A DNA stretch of 64,000 nucleotides, from positions 186,001 to 250,000 of the forward strand of contig WHUX01000053.1 in NCBI GenBank assembly GCA_015179025.1, in the 5' to 3' direction. A program made the translations under genes and the position numbers. This document shows, one piece after another, positions 25,649 to 39,600 of this stretch. How positions within the stretch are numbered: position 1 is the first letter of the stretch; the number at the start of each line of letters is the position of its first letter. A model generated the notes under the pieces. That model was not told the DNA's origin. It was given only the letters and a program-made list of their open reading frames with translations, and made no database searches. This DNA is from Terfezia claveryi. Taxonomy: Eukaryota; Ascomycota; Pezizomycetes; Pezizales; Pezizaceae.

Positions 25649-28408
25649 CTATTTTCCATTACCTGCAGCGGGCTGTGCACCAAGCACCCACCCAAGCCCG
25701 CTTGCAAGTCCACTTGTTAAAATGTCTCTCTTTCTTTGTCTCTGCGGCGGAGATCCACCCATACTAGGTAGTGAAGTTGGTGGTGACGATGTTCCCACCA
25801 TTGGTCTTCCTTGCTCTTTTGCGCCTGCATTAGATCTTGGCACGCCTAAAGGCCGAACACTGGAGCTCAACGCTTTTGCAGCACCTGCTGCCACGGCAAA
25901 TAGACCCATGGGGGCTTCTGATTCCCCTACCATAGTACCAGGCATCCTGTTTTCCTGTTTACCATGTTGTAAGGATATGCTCGAATTCCATCCACCTGGA
26001 AGACCACCCATCATACTAGGATTTATAGAGGATCCCCTAAGAGCTGCGCTCGCTGCGTGGGCTTCATCCTCTTCAGCCTCTTTTAGCAGTAGTGAAGCCA
26101 TCTCCTCTTCCTTTCTCATCCATTCCAAAAGAACCTGGTTACAGGCTACTGCAGGACAGCTTCTAAGTGCCTCGGCAAGTAATTCCATTTGCATTTCCAG
26201 TCTCTTTAGTGCATCGTCTTCACGCCGAGGGGGTCGATGAGAACGGTAACGGCCAGCCTGAAAACATGCTTTCCATGCGCTCTCATCGTGCTGGTCACCA
26301 TCACCATCCTTCTGAGAGATAGAATTACCTTCAGGTGTCTTTAGCCGTGACTTTGTTAGGGAATATGCAGTGTCGAAGTCATCTTCCGCGAGGGCCGTCT
26401 CAATGCACATTCCCAGAACTCGCCGCTCGACTTCCCCCTCTTCATGATGTTCCTCCACAATGCTCCTAGGCTTGGTGGGTGCGGTTCCAAAGTACAAGTC
26501 CTTCGCTAAAGGTACTAGTTTGTCTTGTTGAAGATATAGAGAAGGGTTCTGATCCAAAAGTCGCACGAGCAGTGAGAGTGGGTCAGGATTTATTCGCACT
26601 TGCACTGGGAGGAGCGGGGCGCCGGGCGTAAGTGTCAGCGAATAAAATGAAAGCGCATGGGTGGCATTCAAAAGGCGAAAGGCGCGTGTGAGAGCTGGCG
26701 ACTTAGAATAGGTTGGATATAAAACTTGAAGTCTACCTAAATTTTAGTATCTGTTCGAAATGGATTTAGGTGTAACATACGCAAGTTGTGCGTTTTTCAT
26801 GCCTCCCCTTATCATGTTACCATTACTGGCATTATCATAGAATTCCTGGAACGCCTCTATGATCACCTCCTCTAACTTCTTCACCCCAAGGGCGCTTCTA
26901 TGGGCTGGATCTTTGACATACATGTCCTCCACGATTTTGAATTTTGCCACACTCATCAATCCTCGGACAAGTGCTTCCTCCAGTTCTTGCACAGTAAGTT
27001 GTTCAAGTACACCTGCGGGTATCCTCAACCATCTTGCCGCTTTAATGATTTTTATCCATTCAGCGTCAGTGCGCTTCATCCAGTTACCAGAACGAACATA
27101 ACGAACCAAAACCGTTTTTTGTTCATCCTTAGTACCTGAGATCCGGATTCGCGCCGTGGAGTAAAGTGGAAGAGACAGCAGATGGGCCGCGTATATTAGA
27201 TACCCCAGCAAATCCAATGACTCCAAAGTTGGTATTGTAATTTTATTTTCCCCTGATAGCAGCTCGCTCGTTGTTGGCTTTGGCTTCAAGTGGCCAGCGT
27301 ACAGATCTCTATCAAACTTCTGTGAGGCTGGCGCATGCTGAAAATTCCACTGCCCAAGAACCTCAACAATTCTCTTTTGGATTTTGTCCATCATGGCCCA
27401 AATATCCTCACCCACTTCCTTGCTGAGATAGCATGCTGCCATACCAGTGCTCGAATATTGTCTCATTAAGATATCCTCCCCTTCACCGCAACCCTGAGGT
27501 CCGTCCCAATTCGTAAAAACTTCATAATTCATCCTTAAGCCTTGGAAGACAAGCCACTCCCAGAAAACCTTCCATCCTTGCATTTTGGTACTCTTGTCTC
27601 GATAACGAAGATATGGTATTATAAGAGTAATAATATCCCGAATCACGGTGTCGTGTGATGTTCTGAAGAGCAACTGTTTGACACCTGATGAGACTGGTAG
27701 AGCTTCAAATTGAATCAATCCCCTAGTCAATTTCCCTACCAGCCTGACTGTCTCCTCACCTGGAGATTCATTTCCGCTGGAAGATTCCCCACTATTATCA
27801 TACTCATAAACCAATCTACTCAGAACCTTCACAGTCCCATTGTAGTATGCATCCACCTTCTTGAGCCTTCCAACAAACGGTGCAAGAAGTGATTCCACGA
27901 GTGACAGCATTCCCGTTTCAGTATCAATGTTCCTCGCTCGTATCTGCAACCATTCTGATACCAATTCCTGATGCCCCACACCATCATCTTCTGGCACTAC
28001 ATTGCTAAGTGTAGGCACTGTTGATAGTAGCCTATCAACTCTAATCTGAACAATCTTTTCACTTAAATCCGCGACAGACGAGGTATCAACCTCGATCCCC
28101 TTAAGGCCGTCCTTATTAATACCGGAGATATAAGCCTCGGGGCCGCCGAGGACGCAATTTATTACGGGAACATATGTGGATGGTTGTATACTCTCGGGCA
28201 GAAAGAGTAAAACTGTTAATGTGACCGCTGGAGTGAGCACTCTGGGGTGGAGGCTTTTCAGACGTATGAAGCTTTCTAGGTCCGAGGCACTGGCAAAGTT
28301 GATCGCTAGAAGTAGGACATGTGCTGGGGAAAGGGCATAAAGAGAAGTGGACCCCGCCATGATGTGTTTTTCTGATCTGCTGTCCTGGGAACTTGGCTTT
28401 GGGGGCAC
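25649..28408 (-). CDS. SEC39: Sec39 subunit of the Dsl1 tethering complex
   Basis: Sec39 anchors the Dsl1 tether to ER SNAREs and is needed for capture of COPI vesicles returning from the Golgi. Two exons, 28408-26781 and 26732-25649, join with phase 2 to about 903 aa; the acceptor is the AG just before ACTTCAAG, after a 49-base intron. The N terminus (LYALSPAHVLLLAINFASAS, LHPRVLTPAVTLTVLLFLPE) is characteristic of the Sec39 domain, an all-helical solenoid. It continues through AARWLRIPAGVLEQLTVQEL and the second-exon start LQVLYPTYSKSPALTRAFRL. The C-terminal 150 residues are disordered (Gly/Ser/Pro-rich) after a helical region. A second in-frame Met (MAGSTSLYAL, at 28360) may be the true start and would give a more typical N terminus. 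Confidence 0.9.
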
Positions 28409-31400
28409 TTAACTGGATCTAGTTGTGGCTGTACCAGTACCTGTGGCTGGTATCTGTATCCCCGTCACGTGTTTGGACCTTGAGAATTATATGCGTGGTT
28501 GTTAACCATGCACTGTGCATATGACGTCTGCGTGTGACTGCCAGGTTTGACCTAGTCTGACTTGCACTAGCCCCTCCTTAGGTTTGACCAAGAAGTTATA
28601 TTGTACGCTCACAGGCATTGCCGTGGATAGCGATGCTCTCTGCAATAAGTTTTTATTTAAGTCTATTAGCTAATGGCCTCCTTATTGAAGGTTCCGCTTA
28701 TATGCAGCAGGCTTGTCTTAGTCTGGTTGCACTACCCCTCCACAGAGGTTCTTAGCCAGTCTGGTAAGCGATGCGATGCGAACGACTAGAGTCTTGGCAT
28801 GAGACTACATGTTTCTGACCCCTACAAATAACTTGAATGAATTTAGTAGTCAGGCCAGGTAAACCCGGCGGCTTCGTTTGACTTGGGTACTGATGGAGCC
28901 CAGGCTCGATCTTTGTGATGTCTCTCTTCTCATTCTCATCATGTCCCCTTCATCATCATCCCAGCAGAGTCCTCCGTCTAAATACAAATGTCAAGTCTGC
29001 ACGTCATAGAGCCTATTACCCTAGAGGGCACTATCAGGTACTATGGGATTTGGGATTAGATTTTAACCCAGTTGGTGAACTGGGCTACATTCAAGGCTCC
29101 CTAAGCAAAACCCAAATGTGTGGGCGTCTATAATCAACTAATTGATACTCCCGGAAGGAAGTCACGTTGTCCGAATAGCCTTCACTTAGTATCTGCATGT
29201 GGCCACATCGCGAGTGGCTTGTACCGTCCCGTCTTAAATAACGTGGCCTAAGATCTCCCGCACAGGGATTCGACTAGAGTAACTTAGTCTGCCAAGTTCT
29301 TACGGCGCTAGCGGTTTAAGCAGTGATGCATGCACGTGTCTATCCGCAAACGTACCACGGAATGCGATCATTCGAATTGACGGTTATATTGCTAACCTCG
29401 GGGTAGGACAAATTGTCCAAGGATATTGTTATATTGCCTGTAAACCTGGTAAAACAGTGGGTTCAAGTCTAGTCAGCCAATTGATTAGCATTCGCATTGC
29501 CATTCTTGCTTTTGTAATTGCTCTGAATTCGAAATTTGGTCTGTAAACCCCCTTGTCGGGCCCAGGGTGATCATGAGGTCAAACTGGTTAAAGACAACCC
29601 CCTGGTCCTTGGAACCTAACTTAATTTCGTAACATCTGCCGTACCAGTGGTTGAGTAGGGTTAATCATGGGCTTATTTTTATTTTTTAATCAAACTGGGC
29701 ATATAATTTGCATTGTATGACGGATACCATAAAAGTACACGAGGTAGGTATTTCCTTGGCAGTAGTAGGTGTCCCCAAGTGGTAGGTACAAAACAAAGTA
29801 AAGAGCTTGAATTGGGCTACCAACTTCGGTAGTTCTCTCTTTTCTTTTCTATTTCTTTTACATGTACTTATTCATCAAATTAACCGGGATATCATAGCTG
29901 ATATCAATGTGTGAGTAGACTAGTTTGCAATGTGAGGAATTGCGCACTTGCCTCATGCATGCCAGGGTTCTCAGCAAGCCAGACTAGGTCCTCAGCTACT
30001 CGGTATTTCTTAGTAAAGTACTATTCGTTAATCTCCGATTGGAATTAACTACATCATTTACCACAGCCCAATTGCGACAACCCCTTGGCTGTCACCTCGG
30101 AGAAAAATCCATAGCTCATGCCACAGTTGCCCCATCAAGTCCTGTATTTCCTTTGTAGGTGTTGTGTTATGTATTTGCGTTTATGTAGTACTCCCCGATA
30201 GCATTCATATCTCTATCCGATACACAGTCTAAGGAGAATAGCAAAACTAAACCCCAGAGTGTAACCTAGTGCAGCCTACCCTAGTCTGGTTGGTTGGTAC
30301 AATGGAGCATGTACTGTACTTCCAATCACGAACAGCTAACCGATGTTAGTCTGAGCCAATTCATTCATATCAAGCCAAACACCTCCTGCTCGGAGCTCTG
30401 TTTTTGCACAAGAGTGGGCAAGCCTGCATAGGCGAAAGAAAGTAAGTTTGTTGATATGAGGAAAAAGCTTCCTCTGTTATCACAGTCTAAGCACAGCCTT
30501 TTATGCATTAGTGCCGGGATTGAACTCCACATTCCCTTGGCTTCGAGCATCAAAGACTACATAGGGAGCGGCCTCTTTTGAATCGAGCCTTAAGAAGCGA
30601 GTACGAGACTTTAACCGTTTAACCTTTCTCAAAGACCCTTCCATAAATTTCTTTTCATATGGTCACCTGTATGTGTAATTACTAGGCTTGGAAGAGCACA
30701 TTATCGTCTGTTGCGTGAGCTCGAATGCTTCGTGTGAGAAGCTGTGGAAATCGATCATATATCACGATTAGGCCAGGGACCGGTCTCTTGTGAGGAAAGC
30801 TCGGATGGATGTAGTCTGGTTGGCACGGATGGATGTAGAATTATCGGATTATGATGGCCATGGGCAAGACAGAGTCGCTGCTAGTCCGAAACCGTTCTCA
30901 AAACCTGGTGCACCACTTATTAGACCAGACTGCTTATTACTAGACCAAATTATTTTAAAAAGTTGCAACACGAAGACCGCTTGTACTCTACACAAACCTG
31001 ATAATTATTAATACACATTGGTACTTGCAGTCATCCACCGATGTTAACGTCTTGCAAGATCATTCACTTCCGACATTTTGAGAGGGTCTAGCGGCTTGCT
31101 TTGTAAAGTGTAGCTTATGTAATAAGCCAACTAACCAAACTAATAAAGCCAGACTATAAAAGCCGGTCATTTTCCGATGTTCCAACATGAGCCAGCCACT
31201 GATCTCGTGTCACCAGTGTCAAGGGACGCGGGACGCAGCAGAGCAACCCATGCTCACTGGCGCACTGTTCCCGGGCTTTAGCCGCGATCAGTAGAGCAGT
31301 ACCCGGTTTGCAAGGAATAATTGACGGGTTGCGCAAGCGTGAGCGTAACTCTGGTAGCATCTGCCTGCGTTAGGTCTTACTTGATACTGCATGTAACCAG

Positions 31401-31621
31401 AGAGCAATCCAAAGGGTGTGGAGGACTTGGAAGAACTCGACAGGGAATATGACATTGAACCTTAGGGGCAGATGTTACAGGCATTTGGCGTGTTGAAGCT
31501 GCTCTGCCGAAGCTCTGGCTGATACTGGGGTTTCATACCCTATACTGTTATGTGTGAGCTGCTCTGTTGCTTATTCTACGTGTCTCATGTTGGGCGAGGT
31601 TCATGATCAGTTCAACTTGCA

Positions 31622-31702
31622 TAGTCTGGTTAACTTACAGTGTAACGACGCCACCACATATAGTTAACCATTATGACTATGTAACCAGTGCCAACCAGAC
31701 TA
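31622..31702. repeat. 81-bp inverted pair of the dispersed motif
   Basis: TAGTCTGGTTAAC starts at 31622 and GTGCCAACCAGACTA ends at 31702. The outer 10 bases are perfect complements, giving a very short terminal-inverted-repeat unit with about 60 bases between. Another motif copy (CTTGTGCCAACCAGACTAG) follows at 31811-31829. Confidence 0.55.
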
Positions 31703-32436
31703 GGTAATGTAACCACAACTTCGACCTACTCTGAAAAGGCACCTACTCCGAAACCAGCAAACTCGCTCATCATCCTCATGACTGCGCTGCCTCGCCTTCA
31801 CGGGCTCGAGCTTGTGCCAACCAGACTAGTATAATGCAAGCTTAACTAGAGTGCTGCTAGTTGGCTCGGCTTATACCCTCGGTTGTGCCAACGAGACTCT
31901 GTGTAGGTAGTGTACCGTACCTAGTTACGGCGCAAGGACCCGATATTTGAGACATGGACGGTCTTGGTCTTGCAACCAGACGGTCTCTCTGACCTGGCAA
32001 CGCGAGAAAATCATCCGCCCCCATCTATCCAATCGGCTCAACCACACCACTCAAACTACTGCTATCTACCACCAACCTTATACCAGGTTGATGATCTACA
32101 TCACGCGCCTTCTGTCAATACCTCCAACCTTCATAGAAGATCTTGGCAGGTTTATAATGTACATCAGGTGCGTGCTGAGCAAAAGTTCGATTTTAATGCA
32201 CTTCATTGTACCTTGACTACTCATAACCATCAGCTCCGCCAATCGAGCTATGGCTTCACATAAAGGCAAACCCAACTTGCTTATCTACCTAATCATACAT
32301 CGGGGGATACCAGGTAGCTAAGTACGTACTAATGCTGCTCCCTTATATTTTCCGCTTGCTTATAGACAAGGGCACGGAGTGAGTTGTGATCCCTCTACAT
32401 CAAGACATGGCCATGTTTGACAACCTGATTATTCTT

Positions 32437-32535
32437 ACCCCACCCCCCCCCCACCACACACACACAAAACAAACAAACATAAAACACAACACACACACAC
32501 AAAAATATAAAAACACACACACACACATATATATA
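32437..32535. repeat. CA-rich microsatellite
   Basis: A C run (about 32441-32452) is followed by CA, CAAA and TA tracts over about 100 bases. A 76-codon minus-strand frame across it (VCVCVFIFLCVCVV) is a product of the repeat. Confidence 0.85.
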
Positions 32536-34768
32536 GGCACATAAAACAAAACAAGCGTCCACACAACAATGAGTTACCCCCACCCAAAACCAACTTGAGC
32601 CAAGCAAACGACGGGGTCCACCCAACCCCCCTTTATCCGGCCGCGGGGCCAGTGACAGGCACTACACAAGGTACCGTGCATTCTCCTAGGCTTCCTCCCC
32701 GCCGGCGTTGATGCGTTTATGCATTTTACCTAGCGTTCCACTGTCACAGCCAGCCGCCGTCCCTGTGTTGCCTCATTTCGCCACCCGAGACATCAACATT
32801 GTTCTATTCTCGAATTAAGCAGGGATCTCAAAAGACGGATAAGGCATCGTCTTTCTAATCTTCAATCTGTCAGTTGCAGTGCGTCGTGCTATGAAGCCGT
32901 TGCCTGGATATCGATGCACATACAGTATGGTTTACTCGCTGGAAGACGGCCCCGCGGCACCACCGAAGGCCCTAAAGCTTGGGTCATGCAAAATCGTGGG
33001 GATAACCCAACCACAGCTGCAATAAAAAATCTACTGTGAGCACCTGGACTCGTGCACACATCGCCTCTCCTTGTGCACCACTCTCGTGAGCAGACACATC
33101 TAGTGCATATTCTACACCCCTCTCCCTGGTCCATGAGGTCCCACCCCTGCGTCTCCGTACAACCAGAATCGATTCACCAAACCCTGCTTTTTTCAAGCTC
33201 GCTTTCTTTCTGCCATCCCTCATCCTCAGTGCGCATGTGCATGCTGCAGCTCTCCGAAAAGAAAAAACCTCCAAGCGCAGACGCAGCCAGTGCTGTTGAT
33301 CCAGCGACCAGGCCTTACTTTCCTTAGACAGATCAGGCATTCAACAGTGTGTTCTTCACCCCTTCCCGCGGTCTTTTTGGGTGGTTTTGTCACAGGGCCC
33401 AAAATCTGGTGGACAGCCCATAATTCAGGGCGCACGCCGCAAAACGCTTGAATTAGGCCAGTCGACTCACAAATTACAGCACTCCTTCAGTCGGAATTCA
33501 GGAAAGCAGTCGCACTGGGGTAAAGATATCCAGCCAACCACTGCATTGTCGTACTTCTTCGGCCTAGCTTGCCTACTCTCTACATTTGGAAGCTTCGCAA
33601 CTGTCGGTACCATTACACTTGATTCATTAGTCACACAGCACTAACCCTACAATTACTTGCGCCTGTCCCAAAGCTTCTCCCTTAGTTCTTCCTCGTTTGG
33701 TTTGTTTATAGACTGAAAAACGGTCCTACGCCACTTTACGCTATTTAACGTTGCGTGAACGGGTAAGTCCTCCTTGGCACCTAGTTATTCGCTTCTACCG
33801 ACGGTGGCGCATCCACGAGGAACCTTGTGGTGAAGATATATGGGGGACGGGCTTGAAGCAACTTTTCTCTCGTTCAGTTAAATTCACTCGTTTACCATCC
33901 CATTCGCCGAGTTAGCGTTGCACTACAAAGTCAACACAGAAAAAAATCCCCCGGGACTCGAGAGGTGAGATCGCAAGGTTACAATAATTCTTCTATTTCA
34001 ACTTTACTCTCAGCAACATCAAGTGGGAATCAAACAGAGGGAAAGAGTGGATTGGAAAGCTACGGTACCCATTTGAAGGTCTCACCGTACACATTGTCTA
34101 AAGAAGACCTTCGAGGTTAAGCTCCCGGAAAGTGAAGCAAAGGCTAAAGCCATTTGCGAAAATTACGCTCATCGAACAACCTACGGTTCATTTCACTACT
34201 ACATGGAAGCCTTCCCGAGGACTTTTTGAACCTCTAAATAAAGTGTTCCCACAGACAACTTTCTCAATACTATTGTGATTTTCGGCATCCCTGGGTCTGA
34301 AACTGGCACATCCGTTACTGTAGCCGCCCGCTCGAGCAAGTCGATCATCTGCATCGGGGTCCCGCTTGAGTAAAAGTTGTCGCGAATTTTTCGTTGATTG
34401 AGTCGAGATAAGTTCTCCGGCAACTGAACTGGTTTGGCATTTTTTCGCCTTGAGGCTGCTTTACCAGGGGGGGGTGGGTTCTATCCTGTGGAGCATACTG
34501 CATTGGTGGTCTTCACGCACTCGCATCTTCCGTTTCAACGCAACGAACTGAGCACACAGGTGTTAGTGGTCACTGCGTCCTCCGTCAGTAAAAAAGAGAC
34601 CCAAGTCTGCACGGACGACCTAGGCGATTGTCAGAAGAGACTGTAACGGCAGCTAAGATTATCAAGGCTTCCCACTTGCCCAGCCTTTCAGAGATTGCAC
34701 CAAAGCAGCTCGGATGAACTCCCACACGTTCGCAGATGCCTCCTCTCGAGCACGTCGGCTAAGAAGGT

Positions 34769-36698
34769 ATGAACGTCTTTGCAAAGCGTCCTTGTGGAGT
34801 GGTTGTTGATGGTTGTGATAGCGAGGACTATGAACTTCATATTAGGCAAGGACCCGAACGTGCCCGAGTTGCCGGGGTCAAAGAGAAGGGTAAGATGACC
34901 TATGGGCTTTCGATATCTTGCACGATGCTAATGTTGGATATACTCAGACCGAAAACCAGTGGATCCTCCTCCCATCATACAGTTGAAAATTCGAGACGAT
35001 CAGGATCCTGCTCAGTGAGTCCTCAGATACCTGCTTTCGTGTTCCTGCTGACAGTATTCAAGAAATTATCTGCAAAGCCCATATTATTTTATGTGCACAA
35101 ACCTTTACACCGTTAACGAAAAACCGACGCCAATTGCACCACACCAAGCTCTTGCTGGCACATTGGTTTCCTCACTTCACAGGCTGAAGGATATAGACAA
35201 TAGTGGTAAGTGTTACTAGAAATCGTGGTATCCGGTAAACTAACCGAACTCCAGATGGTGGTTTTTTTGTTTTTGGTGATCTGTCCGTAAAAATTGAAGG
35301 TGAATTCAGGCTGCGCTTCAGCTTGTTTGAAATGTTAAAGTATGTCTCACTTAGTTGATAAGGGAATTACTGCTGCTTATACTGACACAAAGGGATAGAA
35401 ACGAGGTAGTTCATATCAAGTCGATCACATCTGAGCCTTTCACAGGTAACTTTTCTTCTGCTTTACCTTCGTCTGTTCAATACTGATGGAGGTTGCTAGT
35501 ATATGCCGCCAAAAATTTTCCTGGAATGTCCGAGTCTACGTTTCTCTCCCGATCATTTGGGGATCAGGGCGTCCGATTACGCATTAGGAAGGAACCGAGA
35601 ACAATAGTGTGAGTTGGAACCCTTTGTTGTGGTAAGGAAAAGCTAGGAGCTAAACCTCAGCAGGAAGCGTTCGTCACACACTCTGCGCCCAGAGGAGTTT
35701 CCTAGGTCATTTGTCCCCAGATGCCTGACCCACGTTCAGTTTCCAGAATCACTCCTCCTCATGGAGCAGGATATCACAACCCATCTCCCAGCAGGGAGTA
35801 CCCACCACCACCGCCTCCATATATAGAGTCATCCAAGCGGGTGAAGACCGAGAGCATGCATAGCTCGCATCATCACCACTCAGATTCCTATCAATCGAGG
35901 CCGCTCTCATACCCAGAGCAGCAATCACCATATAGCACTTATCCGCCGTCTTCCCAATCTCAGTCGTATCCTAATTATGCTCAACCTTCCACACCTCATA
36001 CTCCACAAACACCCCATACACCTCATACACCGCATACTCCACATCCATCACATACATCACATACATCACATACGGCAGGGCTTCCTACAGCCGCTGACTT
36101 CGCTTATCGTCCGCCTCATCCTACCTCATCTACTTCCCCCTATCATTCGCCAAGGTCCCAATTTCCACAACATCAACAGCGAGCCTCCTTGCCACATACT
36201 AATACTCCATATCACCAAGGTTATAGCACATCGCAGTTGTCAACTGTTCACAATCAGCCTCCTTCACACCATGCTCAACCTCATGCCTCACACCATTCTG
36301 CTCATGCGCCAATCCCTCATGTGGGCATTCCATCACCTTCAAGCTGCCACAACTCATATCCTTCACCACACCAACATGTGCCACTCCAAAGCTCAAATAC
36401 GTCAAGCTCATTGTTATCTTCTTCAAATCTGGGCCGTGCTACTCGGCCTCACGCCCCACCTGTGTTGGGTGCTGCGGGTATGGCTCCACCACAGCCCTCC
36501 CCCCACAGGCCGCCTTCATCCTCCGGCTTATATCTCCCTCCACTGAACCTTCCACCTATCACAAATTCACAGATACCCTCTCCTAATCACCACGGGCCCC
36601 ATCCTCAGGTGATACGCGATCAGAACAATTACCCAGGGCCTCCGACGTCTTTTGACTCCGCGGCACAGCAGCAGCAGCCACAGCATTCATCTACATGA
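34769..36698 (+). CDS. vosA: Velvet-domain developmental regulator, probably VosA
   Basis: Velvet proteins are NF-kappaB-like DNA-binding regulators of sporulation, spore viability and secondary metabolism; VosA acts with VelB in spores. Seven exons join in frame to about 515 aa: 34769-34889, 34948-35014, 35063-35205, 35255-35339, 35399-35445, 35500-35606 and 35721-36698. The velvet domain reads [119 protein letters not shown] and [20 protein letters not shown]. The [20 protein letters not shown] block and the uninterrupted domain favour VosA over VelB or VeA; this is from memory of the family. The last exon encodes 325 disordered residues rich in Pro, His and Ser, including an HTP array (about 35997-36072). 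The start is uncertain: the ATG at 34769 is in frame, but an upstream exon joined before CGAGGACTATG is possible. Confidence 0.88.
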
Positions 36699-39600
36699 CC
36701 TAGACTCCTTCTTTGACGCCGTGATAATAGGTTGCAACAACGTTCGTGAACCTGTTTACTGCTCACGGCCATTCACTATATTGTCAATGGCTCTGATTTC
36801 ATCTGGGCCCCTGAAGTATTTATCACTCGTATCCTAATTTGCATTGCCTCGGTTGGGTGTTTCCTTACAGTTTTGGTCATGTCATAACATCTAGTGTCAT
36901 TTCATTTTACAATTCCCTAATACTCGTTGTATATCCACATTAGACTTCTGCTCGTGTGCCTAAGTTCCCCAAAGGGGTCATTTGTAGGGTTTATATTCAT
37001 CTAATGATCTATTTAACGGCGTCATTCCCTGGTTGAAATGTCCATTTTCTGATTGAGTCGTTTTCTTTCAGATGTTATTTCGGCCCTTGTGCGGAGGATA
37101 TGGAGATGCTGTGTTAGGGATGGGCTATGCAAGTCATTACATCTGGTTTTCGATTGGATTATTTCGGGAATAATCATAGGGTGAAGATGGTATACAGCTT
37201 TATTACCAAACATTTTCTTTTCATCCCTGTTCGTATCACACATATCCCTTTCTCCAAAAACCACTGCATAGGTTTACCTATGTACAATGCTAACATGACT
37301 TAACATTTTCCTTGGATCGGGTGTCTAACGAGATAGGAATACAAATGAAAAGAAATGCATGCTACGCACATACCCTGATCAATTAAGTAGCCGCGATTAG
37401 CGCTATCCTAACTCTGTGTAGGTACCCATGAAAGGTGCGAAATGTCTCACTTGACGCAATTCTAAGAGAATAATGTCAGATTCGCTTCCGTGTAATGGTG
37501 GTGCGCGAGCCAGGTATCTCGTAACGTTCTTATCCCTGCCCATATAGCTCTCTGTTCGCGGGGTGGGTGTTGATTGGAGAAGTGTGAAGAGCTCTGACGA
37601 TTGGCGAATGTCTGAGTGGTGGCGCGTGGAATAAAACTAGAGTACCACAACAGATTATTCCAAACAAGATTTGGAGAACAAAGATGTTTTCTTTTTTTCC
37701 AACAAATCACCGGATTTCCATGGAAGGAATTAAACATGTCAGAATCGTACGATGCGCCATGGCACCGGCACCGACCACGTGCCCTGTTTTTCCGTCCAAA
37801 TAAATGACTAACATGGCATTTTTTTGGCTCGTGCTTTCATTTTCAGATTTTGTGACACAAATGGACATGTAAATTGGCGTTACTTTGGCTACCTAGCACC
37901 TGCACCAAAGACCGGTTTCTAAATATGTAATCGGCCTGTTTTGACCGGCTTATCTGCAAATGCAACTCGCATTACAGACCTGCAGTGTACATCTTCATCC
38001 GAGTAATTTCTGACTGGAGGGTTCAAAAACGATCATATAGGCTGTGGACTTCTGCAGCTTTTTTTATTGGTTTCTTACTATTTCTTTTTCCCCGGCCCCT
38101 GATACTTCCGTCTACTTTGTTTGTGCCGATGCCAGTATCCGAGGAAGGATCATTTCATGCGCGGACGACAAGAGCTGTTGAACCTTCTTGCAGCTGGGTT
38201 TCTCTAGTCTGGTTGGCACGGGGATTAGCTTTCCAATGAATAAAAATGTGGACTTGTCCCTGTGGCTGTGCAATCAAACGCATTCACTCACCCGATCGGA
38301 GCGAGTACTCTATAAAACGCAAGATATATAGCCTTGCAGAAAACTGCTCTTGATCCACATATGATGCATGAGCCCGAAATCGAGCCTAAGTTTTCATCTG
38401 GCATTCATAGGTCGCATTAATTTGCCTGTGCTGCCGGGCGGGAAGCACGGATGAACCAAATAATGCTCAAGAGATAGAGTATAATTAGAAACTGCGGAGC
38501 CTGTCGACATGTAGTTGAGATCGAAATATTGCAACAATTATCGTTGCCATGGCTCTTCATATCATCGACAGCACACAGAGTGCATGCAGACGAGGTCGAG
38601 CAATCGACGCTATAGCCTTGCGAGGTTTAAGGCCTGAAATCAGTGATATGGGAGCCTCGAGAGGGTGCGGGGTTTAGATGATTTTCACGTTATTGCGGCA
38701 GATGGATGCTGCAGAGGCTGAGGAAGTATGTGGTAACCAACTATCTATAGTTCTCAGATCCACAATTGGGGAGCTCCAAGTTGCACTAGAGTGATTCGCA
38801 GAAGTATTGGTGAACCTCATGTGCATGCGTACTGCTCAGCAGTATGCCTTTCACAAACCTTGGGTAACATGTAAAAGCGGGGCCTTATCATCTGCAGCAA
38901 TAAGGCCCAATGAGAATGGCAATAAGGCCCAATGAGAATGGAAAACCCATGAAATGATCTAATGGCAGATATAACTACCCCCACCCTAGATCTGATTTCA
39001 AGGGTCAAGACTTACCAGCCAACCGTCTAGCCCGTTTTAGTGTGTGAAGATACATAACATCGATTGGCCCCCGTTCGTTTCACGTGTGATCGACTTTATG
39101 AAAGGAGTGGATCGATTAACCGTGTCCAATAGACATTGGTGCCAGGACCGTGTGTCTTGTAACCTTGGTTCCTTCCCGCTCATGTGCCATGGGACAGGCT
39201 TCCGAATCTGTACTCTGTCTTAGTGCATTTCAGCCGGCCACTGATATTTCACGTGTGAATCTCGGTTTAAGAGTCCGTAAGTGGCTGCAGGGCAACATTG
39301 CAGACTTCGATGTCGAGGTATATTGCCTTACCTTGCACCATATTGTGTGATTGGAAGTAGCGCTGCAGCTGGCTACAGGTGGATCGATTGTGGTAGCGAG
39401 AGATAGTTAGACAGTTTTTTTGTTCTCGTGCCATCAAATTTGGTTGAGAAGACGATGTGATAAATAAGCACCAATAGCTGATTTGCGCTAGTAGTGAATG
39501 GTGATTACCCTCAACTTTAAGCAAATTTTCATATATGTAGCCGAGGAATCTTAGTGAGAAGGGCCCTAAAATTCTCTCGCGCCCAGCTTATCGCCTAGTA

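Larger units (their letters stand above)
28409..34768. other. Gene-free region with relic repeats
   Basis: More than 6 kb without a recognisable gene, between divergently transcribed SEC39 and the velvet gene. At least ten copies of the TAGTCTGG/CCAGACTA motif lie between 28550 and 31980. A CA-rich microsatellite sits at 32437-32535. The last kilobase (about 33700-34768) is probably promoter and long leader of the velvet gene. Open frames here, the longest being 118 codons at 32984-33340 minus, have no family signature. No tRNA or rRNA was recognised. Confidence 0.5.

Noticed and set aside
30480..30550. Possible tRNA B-box complement (GGGATTGAACTCC)
   Set aside because: The surrounding bases do not fold into acceptor or anticodon stems and no A-box is at the right distance. 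A similar GGATTGAAC near 61345 is also unsupported.
32984..33340. 118-codon minus-strand frame
   Set aside because: Composition is random-looking (Arg- and Cys-rich), both strands are open, and there is no neighbouring exon.
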